Assembly (NCBI RefSeq): GCF_030811595.1
Contig: NZ_JAUSRB010000001.1
Location: 248,001-312,000 of the forward strand
Direction: 5' to 3'
Source of the DNA: Streptosporangium brasiliense
GTDB lineage: Bacteria > Actinomycetota > Actinomycetes > Streptosporangiales > Streptosporangiaceae
DNA length: 64,000 nt
The notes under the pieces were generated by a model. The model saw only the letters and a program-made list of their open reading frames with translations. It had not been told where the DNA came from and did not search any database. Shown here piece by piece: positions 41,666 to 55,297 of the stretch (its first letter is position 1; the number at the start of each line of letters is the position of its first letter). The position numbers and the translations under genes were made by a program.

Positions 41666-41691
41666 GCCGGGGCCGGACGTCCGGGCCCGGC
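41666..41691. terminator. Likely terminator between nat and the AraC gene
   Basis: GCCGGGGCCGGA (41666-41677) and TCCGGGCCCGGC (41680-41691) pair over 12 bp with one mismatch in a 105-bp convergent gap. Confidence 0.4.
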
Positions 41692-41720
41692 CCGCCGACC
41701 GGCCATCGGGGGCCACAGTC

Positions 41721-42386
41721 CTACTGCCGGTTCAGAAGCCGTCCCAGCGGGACCCCGGCCAGCCGCCTGACCTCGTTGGCCAGGTGCGCCTGGTCGGCGT
41801 ATCCGCTGGCCACGGCCACCTCGGCCAGCGCCGTCCCGCGCCGGGCCAGCCGCAGCGCCCGCTGGAACCTGACGATCCGCTGGAGCGTCTTGGGGCCGTA
41901 CCCGAAGGCCCGCAGCGATCTGCGGTGGAGCTGCCGCTCGCCGAGCCCGAGGTCCCGGGCCACCTCCGCGACGCTCCGCCCGGTCCGCAGCGCCGCCGCG
42001 ATCGCCGGCGCGGCGGGGTCGGGTCCGGGCGCCGTGCGCAGCTGCACGGTCAGGGCCTCCTGCATGGTCTCGACCGTCAGCTCCGGCAGCACGCCCAGCT
42101 CGGCCAGCGGCACCCGCAGGTCACGCAGGGCCTCGACCGGCACGCCGAACACCTCGCCCACCGCGCCGGGCCGGAACCGGATCCCGACGTAGCGGTCGCC
42201 GGGGGACATCCGGACGGGCTTCGGCCCGGTGTCTGGGCCGGCGACCTGTGGGCCGTCCGGCCCCCAGATGAGATCGACGCAGCCGTCGGGGACCACCAGG
42301 CTCGTCGTCGCAGAGTCCGCCGTCGACGTCCAGAGGCAGGTCACTCGCCCGGCGATCGCCGGATCCGGGGCCCACTCGCGGTACAT
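41721..42386 (-). CDS. AraC-family transcriptional regulator
   Basis: 221 residues. The N-terminal half is a small ligand domain of the DUF6597/AraC_binding type (VPDGCVDLIWGPDG is a characteristic stretch). The C-terminal 90 residues hold the double helix-turn-helix (SVAEVARDLGLGERQLHRRSLRAFGYGPKTLQRIVRFQRAL and LAEVAVASGYADQAHLANEVRR). The target is unknown; nearest genes are nat and the DGPF gene. Confidence 0.88.
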   Translation of the reverse strand: MYREWAPDPAIAGRVTCLWTSTADSATTSLVVPDGCVDLIWGPDGPQVAGPDTGPKPVRMSPGDRYVGIRFRPGAVGEVFGVPVEALRDLRVPLAELGVLPELTVETMQEALTVQLRTAPGPDPAAPAIAAALRTGRSVAEVARDLGLGERQLHRRSLRAFGYGPKTLQRIVRFQRALRLARRGTALAEVAVASGYADQAHLANEVRRLAGVPLGRLLNRQ

Positions 42387-42563
42387 GCCCCCAGGCTACG
42401 GCCGGCCGGGCCCCGACACTCCCGGAGCCCGGACCGGGGCGGGGCACCCGCCGGGAGTACGGCTCCGCCGGCCTCCCGTGACGGGGCTACGGGGAGGGGC
42501 CGGAGAAACGGGGAGGTGCCGGAAAAATCGTGGGGAGATTTCCGGAAAAAAATCCACCGGCCG

Positions 42564-42590
42564 TGTCGATCCGGAAGTCTCTCGGTCGAC
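42564..42590 (+). promoter_or_regulatory. ECF42-type promoter of the DGPF gene
   Basis: -35 TGTCGA (42564-42569) and -10 CGAC (42587-42590), 17 bp apart. This matches the target motif reported for ECF42 sigma factors (TGTCGA at -35, CGA/TC at -10). It lies about 80 bp before the DGPF start. An inverted repeat CCGGAAA-13-TTTCCGG (42519-42545) sits directly upstream. Confidence 0.6.
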
Positions 42591-42674
42591 GCGTAAGTAG
42601 CGCCGGGTCCCAGCGGGCCGGGGAGCCCGGCGCCGGACCCGACACAGGGCACCGGACCCGACACAGAAGGAGAC

Positions 42675-43070
42675 ATGACGATGCGATACATCCTGCTGCT
42701 CAAGACCGAGGAGAACTCCGCGCTGGGCGCTCCCCCCAAGGAGCTCATGGACGCCATCGCCAAGCACGGCGAGGAGATGACCAAGGCCGGCGTGCTGCTC
42801 GACACCGGCGGGCTCGCCCCGAGCGCGACGGGCGCGCGGATCCGGCTCTCCGGAGGGAAGGTGACCACGACCGACGGCCCCTTCACCGAGACCAAGGAGC
42901 TGATCGCCAGCTACGCGCTGGTGCAGGTGAAGTCCAAGGAGGAGGCGGTCGAGCTCGCGGCGCGCTTCCTCCGGCTCCACCAGGAGCACTGGGCGGGCTG
43001 GGAGGGCGAGTCCGAGGTCCGCAAGCTGCTCGGCCCGGAGGACTTCGCCCTCGGCTTCGGTCAGGACTGA
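42675..43070 (+). CDS. YCII-related DGPF-domain protein
   Basis: 131 residues. MRYILLLKTEEN at the start and TTTDGPFTETKELIASYALV carrying the name-giving DGPF motif identify a YCII-related protein (a dimeric alpha/beta barrel). Such genes lie next to ECF42 sigma factors and are their regulated targets; the biochemical role is unknown. AAGGAG precedes two close ATGs (42675 and 42681), and either could start translation. The ECF42 sigma factor gene follows 124 bp later. Confidence 0.9.
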   Translation: MTMRYILLLKTEENSALGAPPKELMDAIAKHGEEMTKAGVLLDTGGLAPSATGARIRLSGGKVTTTDGPFTETKELIASYALVQVKSKEEAVELAARFLRLHQEHWAGWEGESEVRKLLGPEDFALGFGQD

Positions 43071-43194
43071 GACGCGGGGCCAGGCCAGGCGGGATCCGGG
43101 CCGGCCGGACCCGGCCGGCCCGACCCGCCCGGCTGTCAAAGTCGACAGACGCCCGGATCGTCTTGCGGTGGTACGGAGGGAACTGCTCTGATTG

Positions 43195-44499
43195 GTGGCC
43201 GTGACGGCTTCCGAGACAGACCGTGCGATCGACGCGGTCTGGAGGATCGAATCGGCGCGGCTCATCGCCGGTCTCGCGCGGATCGTGCGTGACGTCGGCA
43301 CCGCAGAGGACCTCGCCCAGGACGCGCTGGTCGCCGCCCTCGAACAGTGGCCGCGGGAGGGCATCCCGGGTAATCCGGGCGCCTGGCTCATGGCCGTCGC
43401 GAAACGCCGCGCGATCGACCTCCTGCGCAGGCGGCAGCGGCTCGAACGCAAGGTCGAAGAGCTCGGCCACGAGCTTGAGATCGACGGGGAGGGGGCCGCG
43501 GCCGGCGTCGAGGCGGCCTTCGACGACGACATCGAGGACGACCTCCTGCGCCTGGTGTTCACCGCCTGCCACCCCGTCCTGTCCGCCCAGGCCCGCGTCG
43601 CGCTCACCCTCCGCATGCTCGGCGGCCTGAAGACCGAGGAGATCGCACGGGCGTTCCTCGTCCCCGAGTCGACCGTCGCCCAGCGAGTCGTCCGCGCCAA
43701 GCGGACCCTGGCCGAGGCGCGCGTCCCCTTCGAGGTCCCGCAGGGGGCCGACCGCGCCGACCGGCTGTCGTCCGTGCTGGAGGTCATCTACCTGGTGTTC
43801 AACGAGGGCTACTCGGCGACCGCCGGTGACGACTGGATGCGGCCGGCGCTCTGCGAGGACGCCCTCCGCCTCGGCCGTGTCCTGGCCGAGCTCATGCCGG
43901 AGGAGCCGGAGGTCCACGGCCTCGTCGCGCTGATGGAGATCCAGGCGTCGCGCTCGGCCGCCCGGACCGGCCCGTCCGGGGAACCCGTCCTCCTGCTCGA
44001 CCAGGACCGCGCACGCTGGGACCGGCTCCTCATCCGCCGCGGTCTGGCGGCGCTCCAGCGGGCCGAGGCGCTCGGCGGCGACCTCGGCCCCTACGGCCTG
44101 CAGGCCGCGATCGCCGCCTGCCACGCCCGGGCGCACACCCCGGAGGAGACCGACTGGATGCGCATCGCGGCGCTGTACGAGGCGCTCGCCGGGCTCGTCC
44201 CCTCCGCCGTCGTGGAGCTGAACCGCGCGGTGGCGCTCTCCATGGCCTTCGGCCCGGCCACCGGCCTGCGGCTCGTCGACGAGCTGGCCGCCGAGCCGTC
44301 GCTCAAGGACTACCACCTCCTGCCGAGCGTGCGCGGCGACCTCCTGGCCAAGCTCGGCCGCCTCGACGAGGCGCACGCGGAGTTCGAGCGCGCGGCCTCA
44401 CTCACCCGGAACGGACGTGAGCGCACGCTGCTGCTCGACCGCGCCGCCGCGTGCGCGCCGGCGGCGGGGCCGGGACCGCTACCGGACCCCCGGCCGTAG
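43195..44499 (+). CDS. ECF42-group RNA polymerase sigma factor with C-terminal TPR-like extension
   Basis: 434 residues, far longer than a plain ECF factor. Sigma-2 (RIVRDVGTAEDLAQDALVAALEQWP ... NPGAWLMAVAKRRAIDLLRR) and sigma-4 (ALTLRMLGGLKTEEIARAFLVPESTVAQRVVRAK) are followed by about 200 residues of helical TPR-like repeat containing EPEVHGLVALMEIQASRSAAR, typical of ECF42. In this group the extension, not an anti-sigma factor, modulates activity. GTG start at 43195 (TTG 43192 and GTG 43201 also possible). A weaker TGTCAA/CGTC promoter lies at 43134-43162. The 3' end overlaps the ABC ATPase gene by 21 bp. Confidence 0.9.
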   Translation: MAVTASETDRAIDAVWRIESARLIAGLARIVRDVGTAEDLAQDALVAALEQWPREGIPGNPGAWLMAVAKRRAIDLLRRRQRLERKVEELGHELEIDGEGAAAGVEAAFDDDIEDDLLRLVFTACHPVLSAQARVALTLRMLGGLKTEEIARAFLVPESTVAQRVVRAKRTLAEARVPFEVPQGADRADRLSSVLEVIYLVFNEGYSATAGDDWMRPALCEDALRLGRVLAELMPEEPEVHGLVALMEIQASRSAARTGPSGEPVLLLDQDRARWDRLLIRRGLAALQRAEALGGDLGPYGLQAAIAACHARAHTPEETDWMRIAALYEALAGLVPSAVVELNRAVALSMAFGPATGLRLVDELAAEPSLKDYHLLPSVRGDLLAKLGRLDEAHAEFERAASLTRNGRERTLLLDRAAACAPAAGPGPLPDPRP

Positions 44500-45186
44500 T
44501 GCCGGGATCCCCGGCGGGAGACCGACCCGGCGCTCCGACAGGCGGCCGTCGTCCATCTCCGTGACCCGGTGCGCGTGGCCGATCTGCGCGACGTCATGCG
44601 TGACCAGCAGGGTCGCGACCGCGCGTTCCTCGGTCAGCTCCGCCAGCAGCCCCATGATCTCCGTGCCGCGCGCGTGGTCCAGCGCGGAGGTGGGCTCGTC
44701 GACCAGCAGCACGGCCGGGTCGCTCATCAGCGCGCGAGCGATGTTGACCCGCTGCCGCTCGCCCCCGGAGAGCTGGTGCGGCCGCCGGTTCTCCTTGCCG
44801 GCCAGTCCCACCGTCCGCAGCAGATCGGCGGCCCTTCCGGAGTTTCCGCCCCGCATGTGGTCCATGACCTGCAACTGCTCCAGCGCGGTCAGCGAGGCGA
44901 TCAGGTTGGCCTGCTGGAAGACGATGCCGATCCGCTCCCTGCGCAGCGCCGTACGCTCCCTGTCCCCGAGCCGTGAGGCGTCGGTCCCGGCGATGACGAC
45001 CTGGCCGGAGCCGGGCCGCAGCAGGGTCCCGGCGACGGCCAGCAGGCTGGACTTTCCGGATCCCGAGGGCCCGACCACCGCGACCAGCTCGCCGGGCTTC
45101 ACGGTCAGGGACACGTCGTCGAGCGCGACCAGCGTGGTGTCGCCGTCGGCGTAGGTGAGACGCAGGTCGGTCAGTTCCAGGCTCAT
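44479..45186 (-). CDS. ABC transporter ATP-binding protein (MacB/LolD type)
   Basis: 235 residues. Walker A GPSGSGKSS, Q-loop FQQANLIASLT, signature LSGGERQR, Walker B VLLVDEPTSALD and a switch His in VTHDVAQIGHAH. The branch is that of MacB/LolD-like exporters working with FtsX-type permeases, here the gene just upstream (ATGA overlap). The transported substrate is probably an antimicrobial peptide or lipid (inference). It sits beside a divergently transcribed two-component system, a frequent pairing for envelope-stress detoxification modules. Confidence 0.92.
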   Translation of the reverse strand: MSLELTDLRLTYADGDTTLVALDDVSLTVKPGELVAVVGPSGSGKSSLLAVAGTLLRPGSGQVVIAGTDASRLGDRERTALRRERIGIVFQQANLIASLTALEQLQVMDHMRGGNSGRAADLLRTVGLAGKENRRPHQLSGGERQRVNIARALMSDPAVLLVDEPTSALDHARGTEIMGLLAELTEERAVATLLVTHDVAQIGHAHRVTEMDDGRLSERRVGLPPGIPALRPGVR

Positions 45187-46178
45187 CGGGCACTCCCCAG
45201 GGCGATCAGCGGGTCGACGGAGGTGATACGGCGGACGGCGAGCACGGCGCCCGCCATACCGAGGGCGATCATGGCCAGCACCGGCACGAACGTCGTCGAG
45301 ACGTCGACCACGAACGGCATGACCCGTTCGGCGAGCGCCCCGATCCCGAGCCCGGCGGCCCCGCCGATCCCGCCGCCGACCATCAGCACGATCAGCGCCT
45401 GGGACAGGGCGTCGCGCATCAGGTAGCCGCTCGACGCGCCGAGCGCCTTCATGATGGCGATGTCCCCCTGGCGCTGAACCGTCCACACGGTGAAGAACGC
45501 CCCGATGACCAGCGCCGAGATGGCGAACAGGAACCCTTGCATCATCATCAGCGAGCCGTTCTCGGAGGTGTAGGAGCCGATTCCGGCCAGCGACTCCCGC
45601 TTGCTGACCGGATGCGTGCCCAGCGTCCGCTCCGGGGCGTCGCCGCTCAGCACGACCACGGTCGCGGTGTCCGGCTTGGCGTGGGCGAGACGCTGCCAGT
45701 CCGCGAGCGTGGTCCACACCACGGGCGTGTGCCCGTAGGAGTCCTCCGGGCCGATCGCGGTGATCCGGTACGGCCGATCGCCGAGGGTCACGGTGTCCCC
45801 GGCGGCCAGGCCGAGATCCGGCGACACGATCAACTCGCCGTCGCGCTGCCGTACGGGCGCCAGGGTGTCCGAGCCGAAGACCGCGACGGCCTGGTTGGCG
45901 TCGTCACGGGTGAGTCGGGTCTGCGTGATCCCCAGCGCCTGCCCGCCCAGGCCCGTCCACTGCGCGGCGGTGACCGTGCTGTCGGAGAAGGAGATCTTCT
46001 CGCTTCCGAACGCGATCAGGTCGCCTTTCAGGTTCTCGACGGCGGAGACGTTCTCCCCGGCGAGCCCGGAGGTCAGTCCGGACAGCAGGACGACGAGCAA
46101 GGTGATGAGCGCCACGACGGACCCCATGAGGGTGAACCGCCCTTTGGCGAAGCTGATGTCTCTCAGTGCGATGAACAC
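45183..46178 (-). CDS. FtsX-like ABC permease
   Basis: 331 residues. One helix near the N-terminus (FTLMGSVVALITLLVVLLSGL), a MacB-type extracytoplasmic domain of about 180 residues, and three helices at the C-terminus with IAIMKALGASSGYL, the conserved coupling loop. Partner of the ATPase encoded next. GTG at 46178 is chosen because GGAG lies 6 nt before it; a GTG at 46211 is an alternative without ribosome site. Confidence 0.88.
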   Translation of the reverse strand: MFIALRDISFAKGRFTLMGSVVALITLLVVLLSGLTSGLAGENVSAVENLKGDLIAFGSEKISFSDSTVTAAQWTGLGGQALGITQTRLTRDDANQAVAVFGSDTLAPVRQRDGELIVSPDLGLAAGDTVTLGDRPYRITAIGPEDSYGHTPVVWTTLADWQRLAHAKPDTATVVVLSGDAPERTLGTHPVSKRESLAGIGSYTSENGSLMMMQGFLFAISALVIGAFFTVWTVQRQGDIAIMKALGASSGYLMRDALSQALIVLMVGGGIGGAAGLGIGALAERVMPFVVDVSTTFVPVLAMIALGMAGAVLAVRRITSVDPLIALGSAR

Positions 46179-46266
46179 GTGGTCTCCGGTCGGTTGCCTC
46201 TTGACTCCCACCAGGCTCGCCGGACCCGCCCGCCCGGGGCATCGCGACTCCGATCGGTCCGCGAAT

Positions 46267-46279
46267 CAACCGAAGGTTG
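46267..46279. promoter_or_regulatory. Inverted repeat between the ABC exporter and two-component system 2
   Basis: CAACC-GAA-GGTTG, perfect 5-bp arms, in the gap between two divergent operons. It is the only symmetric element there and a natural candidate site for the response regulator to switch on the exporter. Confidence 0.4.
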
Positions 46280-46317
46280 GATGCGAGCACTCATCAAACC
46301 CCTCTTAACCTGGACGC

Positions 46318-47412
46318 ATGGGAGGGGAGTTGGAGATTCCCGCGATGCGGTTGCTCAAGTTCGGCCTGCACGGCGTGTTCTACGTGCTGCTCGCGGTCGG
46401 CCTGGCCCGCGTGTCCGGTTCCTGGGCGGCGCTGGCCGGGGGTGTCCTGCTCGGCGCCGTCTACGCGGTAGGTCTCACCCTCGGCCGGCGTCGCGCGGCG
46501 TCGCTGCTCTGGCTGGCGGCCGTCACCTTGATCTGGGCGGCGCTCGGCCTGCTTACCCCGGACTTCGTCTGGCTGGCGTTCCCGCTGTTCTTCGTCTGCC
46601 TGCATCTACTGCCGTTGCGCGGAGGAGTCCCGGCCGTGATCGCGCTCACCGCGGTCACCGTCGGCACGCTCGCCCTGCACGAACCCTCGCTCAACCCCGC
46701 CCAAGTGGTCGGTCCGGCCATCGGCGCGATGGTGGCGATCCTCATGGTCACCGGCTACACGGCCCTGTACCGGGAGAGCGAGCGCCGCCGCGATCTCATC
46801 GACGAGCTGACCCGCACGCGCGCGGAGCTGGCCGAGACCCAGCACGAGGCCGGGGTGCTCGCCGAACGCCAGCGGCTGGCCAGGGAGATCCACGACACCC
46901 TGGCCCAGGGCCTGTCCAGCATCGTCCTGCTGCTCCGCGCCGCGCCGCCGGACCCGGCCGGATATGTGGCCGAGGCGATGCACGCGGCCGAGGACAACCT
47001 CGCCGAGGCGCGCCGTTTCGTCCACGCCCTGAGCCCGCCGGGGCTGGACGGCTCCCTGGAGGAGGCGCTGCGCCGCCTGTGCTCCCGGGAGGGAGCCGCC
47101 TTCCAGCTCGACGGCGAGCCGTACATGCTGCCCCGCCCCGCTGAGATCGCATTGCTCAGGATCGCCCAGGGCGGACTCGCCAACGTCTCCCGGCACGCGG
47201 AGGCGGGCAGGGCCGCGCTCACGCTGACCTACATGGAGGACGAAGTGGCGATGGACATCGTGGACGACGGGCGCGGCTTCGACCCGCTGACCAGGTCGGG
47301 CAACGGTCTCGGCTTCATCCGTGACCGTGCCGCCGAACTCGGCGGCGCGGTCACCGTCGAGTCCGCCCCCGGCCTCGGTACGGCCCTGGCCGTCACCCTC
47401 CCCGTGCCGTGA
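46318..47412 (+). CDS. NarL-type sensor histidine kinase (two-component system 2)
   Basis: 364 residues. Four to five membrane helices with short loops, then a coiled linker ([19 protein letters not shown]), HisKA_3 with [14 protein letters not shown] (His192), and a HATPase domain ([15 protein letters not shown] as G-box). The short-loop sensor is typical of kinases that read drug or lipid signals through an ABC partner in the membrane. The start has no ribosome site and may be leaderless; ATG 46345 with GGGAGGGGAG upstream is an alternative. GTGA overlap with the regulator gene. Confidence 0.9.
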   Translation: MGGELEIPAMRLLKFGLHGVFYVLLAVGLARVSGSWAALAGGVLLGAVYAVGLTLGRRRAASLLWLAAVTLIWAALGLLTPDFVWLAFPLFFVCLHLLPLRGGVPAVIALTAVTVGTLALHEPSLNPAQVVGPAIGAMVAILMVTGYTALYRESERRRDLIDELTRTRAELAETQHEAGVLAERQRLAREIHDTLAQGLSSIVLLLRAAPPDPAGYVAEAMHAAEDNLAEARRFVHALSPPGLDGSLEEALRRLCSREGAAFQLDGEPYMLPRPAEIALLRIAQGGLANVSRHAEAGRAALTLTYMEDEVAMDIVDDGRGFDPLTRSGNGLGFIRDRAAELGGAVTVESAPGLGTALAVTLPVP

Positions 47413-48026
47413 TCCGCCTGCTGCTCGTCGACGACCACCCCGTCGTGCGCAAGGGCCTGCGCGCGGTCTTCGACCAGGCCGCCGACATGGCCGTGGTCGG
47501 TGAGGCCGCCACGGGCGAGGAGGCCGTACGGCTGGCCCCCGGCGCGGACGTCGTGCTGATGGACCTGCGCCTGGGGGCCGGGATGTCCGGCGCGGAGAGC
47601 ACCCGGCTGATCGGCCGGCTGCCACGCCCGCCCCGGGTGCTGGTGCTGACGACCTATGACACCGACGGCGACATCTTCACCGCCATCGAGGCGGGGGCGG
47701 CGGGCTACCTGCTGAAGGACGCCCCCACCGACGACCTGCTCGACGCCATCCGGGCGGTGGTGCGGGGGGAGACCATCCTCGCCCCACCGGTCGCGGCCAG
47801 GCTGGTGACCCGGATGCGGTCACCGCAGACGCCGCTCTCCCCTCGGGAGATCGAGATCGTCGCCCTGGTGGCCGACGGGCTGTCGAACCGGCAGATCGCC
47901 CGGGAGCTGTTCATCAGCGAGGCCACGGTGAAGAGCCATCTGGTGCACATCTACGCGAAGCTGGAGGTGGACAACCGGACCGGAGCGGTCATGGCCGCTC
48001 GCCGGCGGGGACTTCTCCGGAGATGA
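47409..48026 (+). CDS. LuxR/NarL-family response regulator (two-component system 2)
   Basis: 205 residues. Receiver domain with DDHPVVRKG, phospho-acceptor Asp52 (VVLMDLRLG) and Lys in GYLLKDAP; LuxR helix-turn-helix [31 protein letters not shown] start overlapping the kinase stop. Likely target is the divergent ABC exporter. The last 38 bp overlap the AI-2E-family gene in antisense. Confidence 0.92.
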   Translation: MIRLLLVDDHPVVRKGLRAVFDQAADMAVVGEAATGEEAVRLAPGADVVLMDLRLGAGMSGAESTRLIGRLPRPPRVLVLTTYDTDGDIFTAIEAGAAGYLLKDAPTDDLLDAIRAVVRGETILAPPVAARLVTRMRSPQTPLSPREIEIVALVADGLSNRQIARELFISEATVKSHLVHIYAKLEVDNRTGAVMAARRRGLLRR

Positions 48027-49041
48027 GGGCCGCGGCCCACTCGCCGTTGGGATCGCTGTCGATGAGCAGCGCCCGGACCAGCAGGCTGAGGGGGATGGCG
48101 AGCAGGGCGCCCAGCGGGCCGAGCACGAACGCCCACACCAGCAGGGACAGCAGTGTCATGGTCGTGGACAGGCCGACGGCGTCGCCGAGGAACTTGGGCT
48201 GGATGAGCGACTGGATCACAAAATTGATCAACATGTAGGAGAGGATCACGAAGATCATCGTTTTCGGGCCGCCCTCAAGCAGGCCGAGCAGGGCCGGCGG
48301 GATCAGCCCGAGGACGAAGCCCACGTTCGGAATGTAGTTGGTGATCAGTGCCAGCACCCCCCACAGCAGCGGGAGGGGCACCTCGAGCAGCCAGAGCGCG
48401 GTCACGTCCAGGACGGAGCAGATGAGACCGAACACCGTCGAGACGACGAGATAGCGGCGGGTCTTGTGGGCGAAGTCCCCAAGCGCCTGGACGAACCTGG
48501 GGCGGTGGGCGGCGCCTGAGGCCAGGACCTGGGAGAAGGAGCGCGCGTCCAGGCACATGGCCAGCACCAGGACGACGATGAGGATGAGGCTGGTGAACAC
48601 GCCGAGCAGTCCGCTGGCGAACCCCTGGACGAGCGCGAAGATCTTGCCCAGGTCGAACGACTTGATCGTCTGGTTCACCTGCTCGGTGCCGATACCGAAC
48701 CTCGCCGCCAGCTTCTGCGCCTCGGCGAGCAGTTGGTCGAACTGCGGGCCGTAGGCCGGGACGAGGTTGGCCGTCTCCGCGACCGCGATGGTCAGGATCG
48801 TCACCATGCCCAACAGCAGGAGCAGCACGATGGTCAGCGGGACCGCGATCAGCGTCCATCCGGGGGCGCCGCGTCTCTGGAGCCAGGTCCTGACCGGGGA
48901 GACCGCGAGGACGAGCACGAGGGCCAGCAGCACGGGGCCGATGATCGATCCGACCTCTTTGATCCCGGCCAGTGTGACCACGGCACTCGCGGTGCAGAGC
49001 AGCCCGATGAGTGCCCGGGGCACCAGTCGTTGGTCCGTCAT
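47989..49041 (-). CDS. AI-2E-family transporter (UPF0118)
   Basis: 350 residues with about seven to eight membrane helices and a central helical soluble part. The ITNYIPNVGFVLGLIPPALLGLL segment and the QSLIQPKFLGDAVGLS segment are family hallmarks. Members export signalling molecules or act as Na+/H+ antiporters; which applies here is not readable. Convergent with the response regulator by 38 bp overlap; the rRNA promoter lies behind its start. Confidence 0.9.
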   Translation of the reverse strand: MTDQRLVPRALIGLLCTASAVVTLAGIKEVGSIIGPVLLALVLVLAVSPVRTWLQRRGAPGWTLIAVPLTIVLLLLLGMVTILTIAVAETANLVPAYGPQFDQLLAEAQKLAARFGIGTEQVNQTIKSFDLGKIFALVQGFASGLLGVFTSLILIVVLVLAMCLDARSFSQVLASGAAHRPRFVQALGDFAHKTRRYLVVSTVFGLICSVLDVTALWLLEVPLPLLWGVLALITNYIPNVGFVLGLIPPALLGLLEGGPKTMIFVILSYMLINFVIQSLIQPKFLGDAVGLSTTMTLLSLLVWAFVLGPLGALLAIPLSLLVRALLIDSDPNGEWAAALISGEVPAGERP

Positions 49042-49223
49042 GTCGGGTCTCTACCCATGGGGCGGAAAACACGTCTCCGGGTGGCCGGCCGTCGATTTGA
49101 CGGAAGGGGACGGCGTACATAGAGTTCACAGGCCCGAGGGGGTAGGCGGAGATCGCCAGAGCCTCGGGAACCCCTTCTGATCACCTCCCTTCGCTGGGAC
49201 GCGTGCGTCTCGACGGGATCCGA

Positions 49224-49253
49224 TTCGACAAGAGCCGGATGTCGGAGTAAGTT
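49224..49253 (+). promoter_or_regulatory. Upstream rrn promoter candidate
   Basis: -35 TTCGAC (49224-49229), -10 TAAGTT (49248-49253), spacing 18 bp. Weaker than the downstream promoter. Confidence 0.4.
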
Positions 49254-49335
49254 AGAAGGGTTGCTCCGGAAGCGGAGTGGTCGACATCCTAGCGGGTTCG
49301 GCGGGTCTGGAACGGCTGACGCGGAAAGCGACAGT

Positions 49336-49365
49336 TTGACACAGACCGGGCGGGCCTGATAAGAT
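49336..49365 (+). promoter_or_regulatory. Main rrn promoter
   Basis: -35 TTGACA (49336-49341) and -10 TAAGAT (49360-49365) with an 18-bp spacer, close to consensus for the housekeeping sigma factor, about 215 bp before 16S. Confidence 0.8.
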
Positions 49366-49581
49366 GGAAAAGCGGAATGGAACGCCCCGGAAGCCGGGCC
49401 GAATGGCCTGGACGACGGAGAACGCGTCCGTTTCTTGAGAACTCAACAGTGTGTTAAAAGCCAGTGCATGAAGCACAACCCCGTCCCACCCACGTGTGTG
49501 GGAGGACGGATTCCTTTGGTTGATGACACCGCCACCTTTGCCGGTGGTGGGTGCTTTCAGCCGGGAGCAACTCTGTAGACA

Positions 49582-54643
<5,062 letters not shown>

Positions 54644-54789
54644 ACAAAGCATATTCTTGGTCACTGCAGCGCTCTGTCCCTTCGCCGGGTCCGGAGCAGC
54701 GCGTGATCAGGGTTGTTGCCCGCGTCCACTATGCGATTCTGAAACAGCGAACACCGCGGCATGTGCGTGTGTTTGACAGTTTCATAGTG

Positions 54790-54907
54790 TTACGGCGGTT
54801 ATGGCGAAGGGGAAACACCCGGTTACATTCCGAACCCGGAAGTTAAGCTCTTCAGCGCCGATGGTACTGCACCGGGGACGGTGTGGGAGAGTAGGTCGCC
54901 GCCGGAC
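54790..54907 (+). rRNA. rrf: 5S ribosomal RNA
   Basis: About 118 nt. The terminal stem pairs ACGGCGG near the 5' end with CCGCCG near the 3' end. Internal TTCCGAACCCGGAAGTTAAG is the universal 5S core. 146 bp after 23S. Confidence 0.95.
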
Positions 54908-54920
54908 AATCATTCAGGTT

Positions 54921-54947
54921 AGGCCATCCCTTCGGGGGTGGCCTTTC
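54921..54947 (+). terminator. Rho-independent terminator of the rrn operon
   Basis: AGGCCATCCC-TTCG-GGGGTGGCCT (one G-U pair) followed by TTTCC, 14 bp after 5S. The UUCG tetraloop adds stability. Confidence 0.9.
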
Positions 54948-55035
54948 CTGCGTTCCGGGGACTTTTACCCGAGCCCGGCACCCCGGGCCCAGCACCCCGA
55001 GCCTGGCACCCGGGCGGCCCTGGTGGAGGATCCGC

Positions 55036-55140
55036 TCAGGCGTCCGGAGCGGCGTGGAGCAGGGGCTCGATCCGGTAGGGCACCTGGACCGACAGGGCGA
55101 TCGTGGTGTCGGTGCGCTGGACCGCGGGCGAGGCCAGGAG
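55036..55140 (-). pseudogene. C-terminal remnant of an Lrp/AsnC-family gene
   Basis: Minus-strand reading gives 34 residues ending LSVQVPYRIEPLLHAAPDA and a stop. Over 26 positions, 14 are identical to the C-terminus of the intact Lrp gene at 21500 (LxxPxVxR...T.I.LS..VP.R..PL). There is no start codon, no helix-turn-helix and no room for one before the stem-loop at 55161. So this is the tail of a deleted or recombined gene lying behind the rrn operon. Confidence 0.6.
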
Positions 55141-55160
55141 GCGAGCCCCTGACGCCGGAG

Positions 55161-55191
55161 GACGCGCCGGCCCCGCCGAGGCCGGCGCGTC
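55161..55191. terminator. Stem-loop, likely terminator
   Basis: GACGCGCCGGCC (55161-55172) and GGCCGGCGCGTC (55180-55191), a perfect 12-bp stem with a 7-nt loop. It sits about 100 bp after the glycosidase stop on the minus strand and directly upstream of the Lrp remnant. Confidence 0.5.
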
Positions 55192-55211
55192 GGGCAGGGC
55201 CCGGCCGGAGC

Positions 55212-55297
55212 GACCCGGATCAAGGCGTGATCCGGATCAAGGAGCAATCTGGATCAGGAAGTGACCCGGATCAAGGAGCTGTCCGGATCAGGGTGTG
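55212..55297. repeat. Five imperfect 16-18-bp GATCCGGATCA repeats
   Basis: Units such as GACCCGGATCAAGGCGT, GATCCGGATCAAGGAGCA and GTCCGGATCAGGGTGT follow one another from 55212 to the stop codon of the phosphodiester glycosidase at 55288-55290, whose last codons form part of the last unit. Confidence 0.7.

Larger units (their letters stand above)
49042..49581 (+). other. rrn promoter and leader region
   Basis: 540 bp without a protein gene. It contains two promoter-like pairs and, between them and 16S, an A/T-containing leader with TTGAGAACTCAACA (near 49438), common in actinobacterial rRNA leaders and probably involved in antitermination or processing. Confidence 0.75.
54948..55287. other. 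Post-rrn region with repeats, gene remnant and stem-loop
   Basis: Apart from the Lrp remnant there is no gene. At 54970-55020 short CCGGCACCCCGGGC-like repeats occur; at 55161-55191 a 12-bp stem; at 55212-55297 a run of GGATCA repeats reaching the end of the next gene. Confidence 0.55.
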
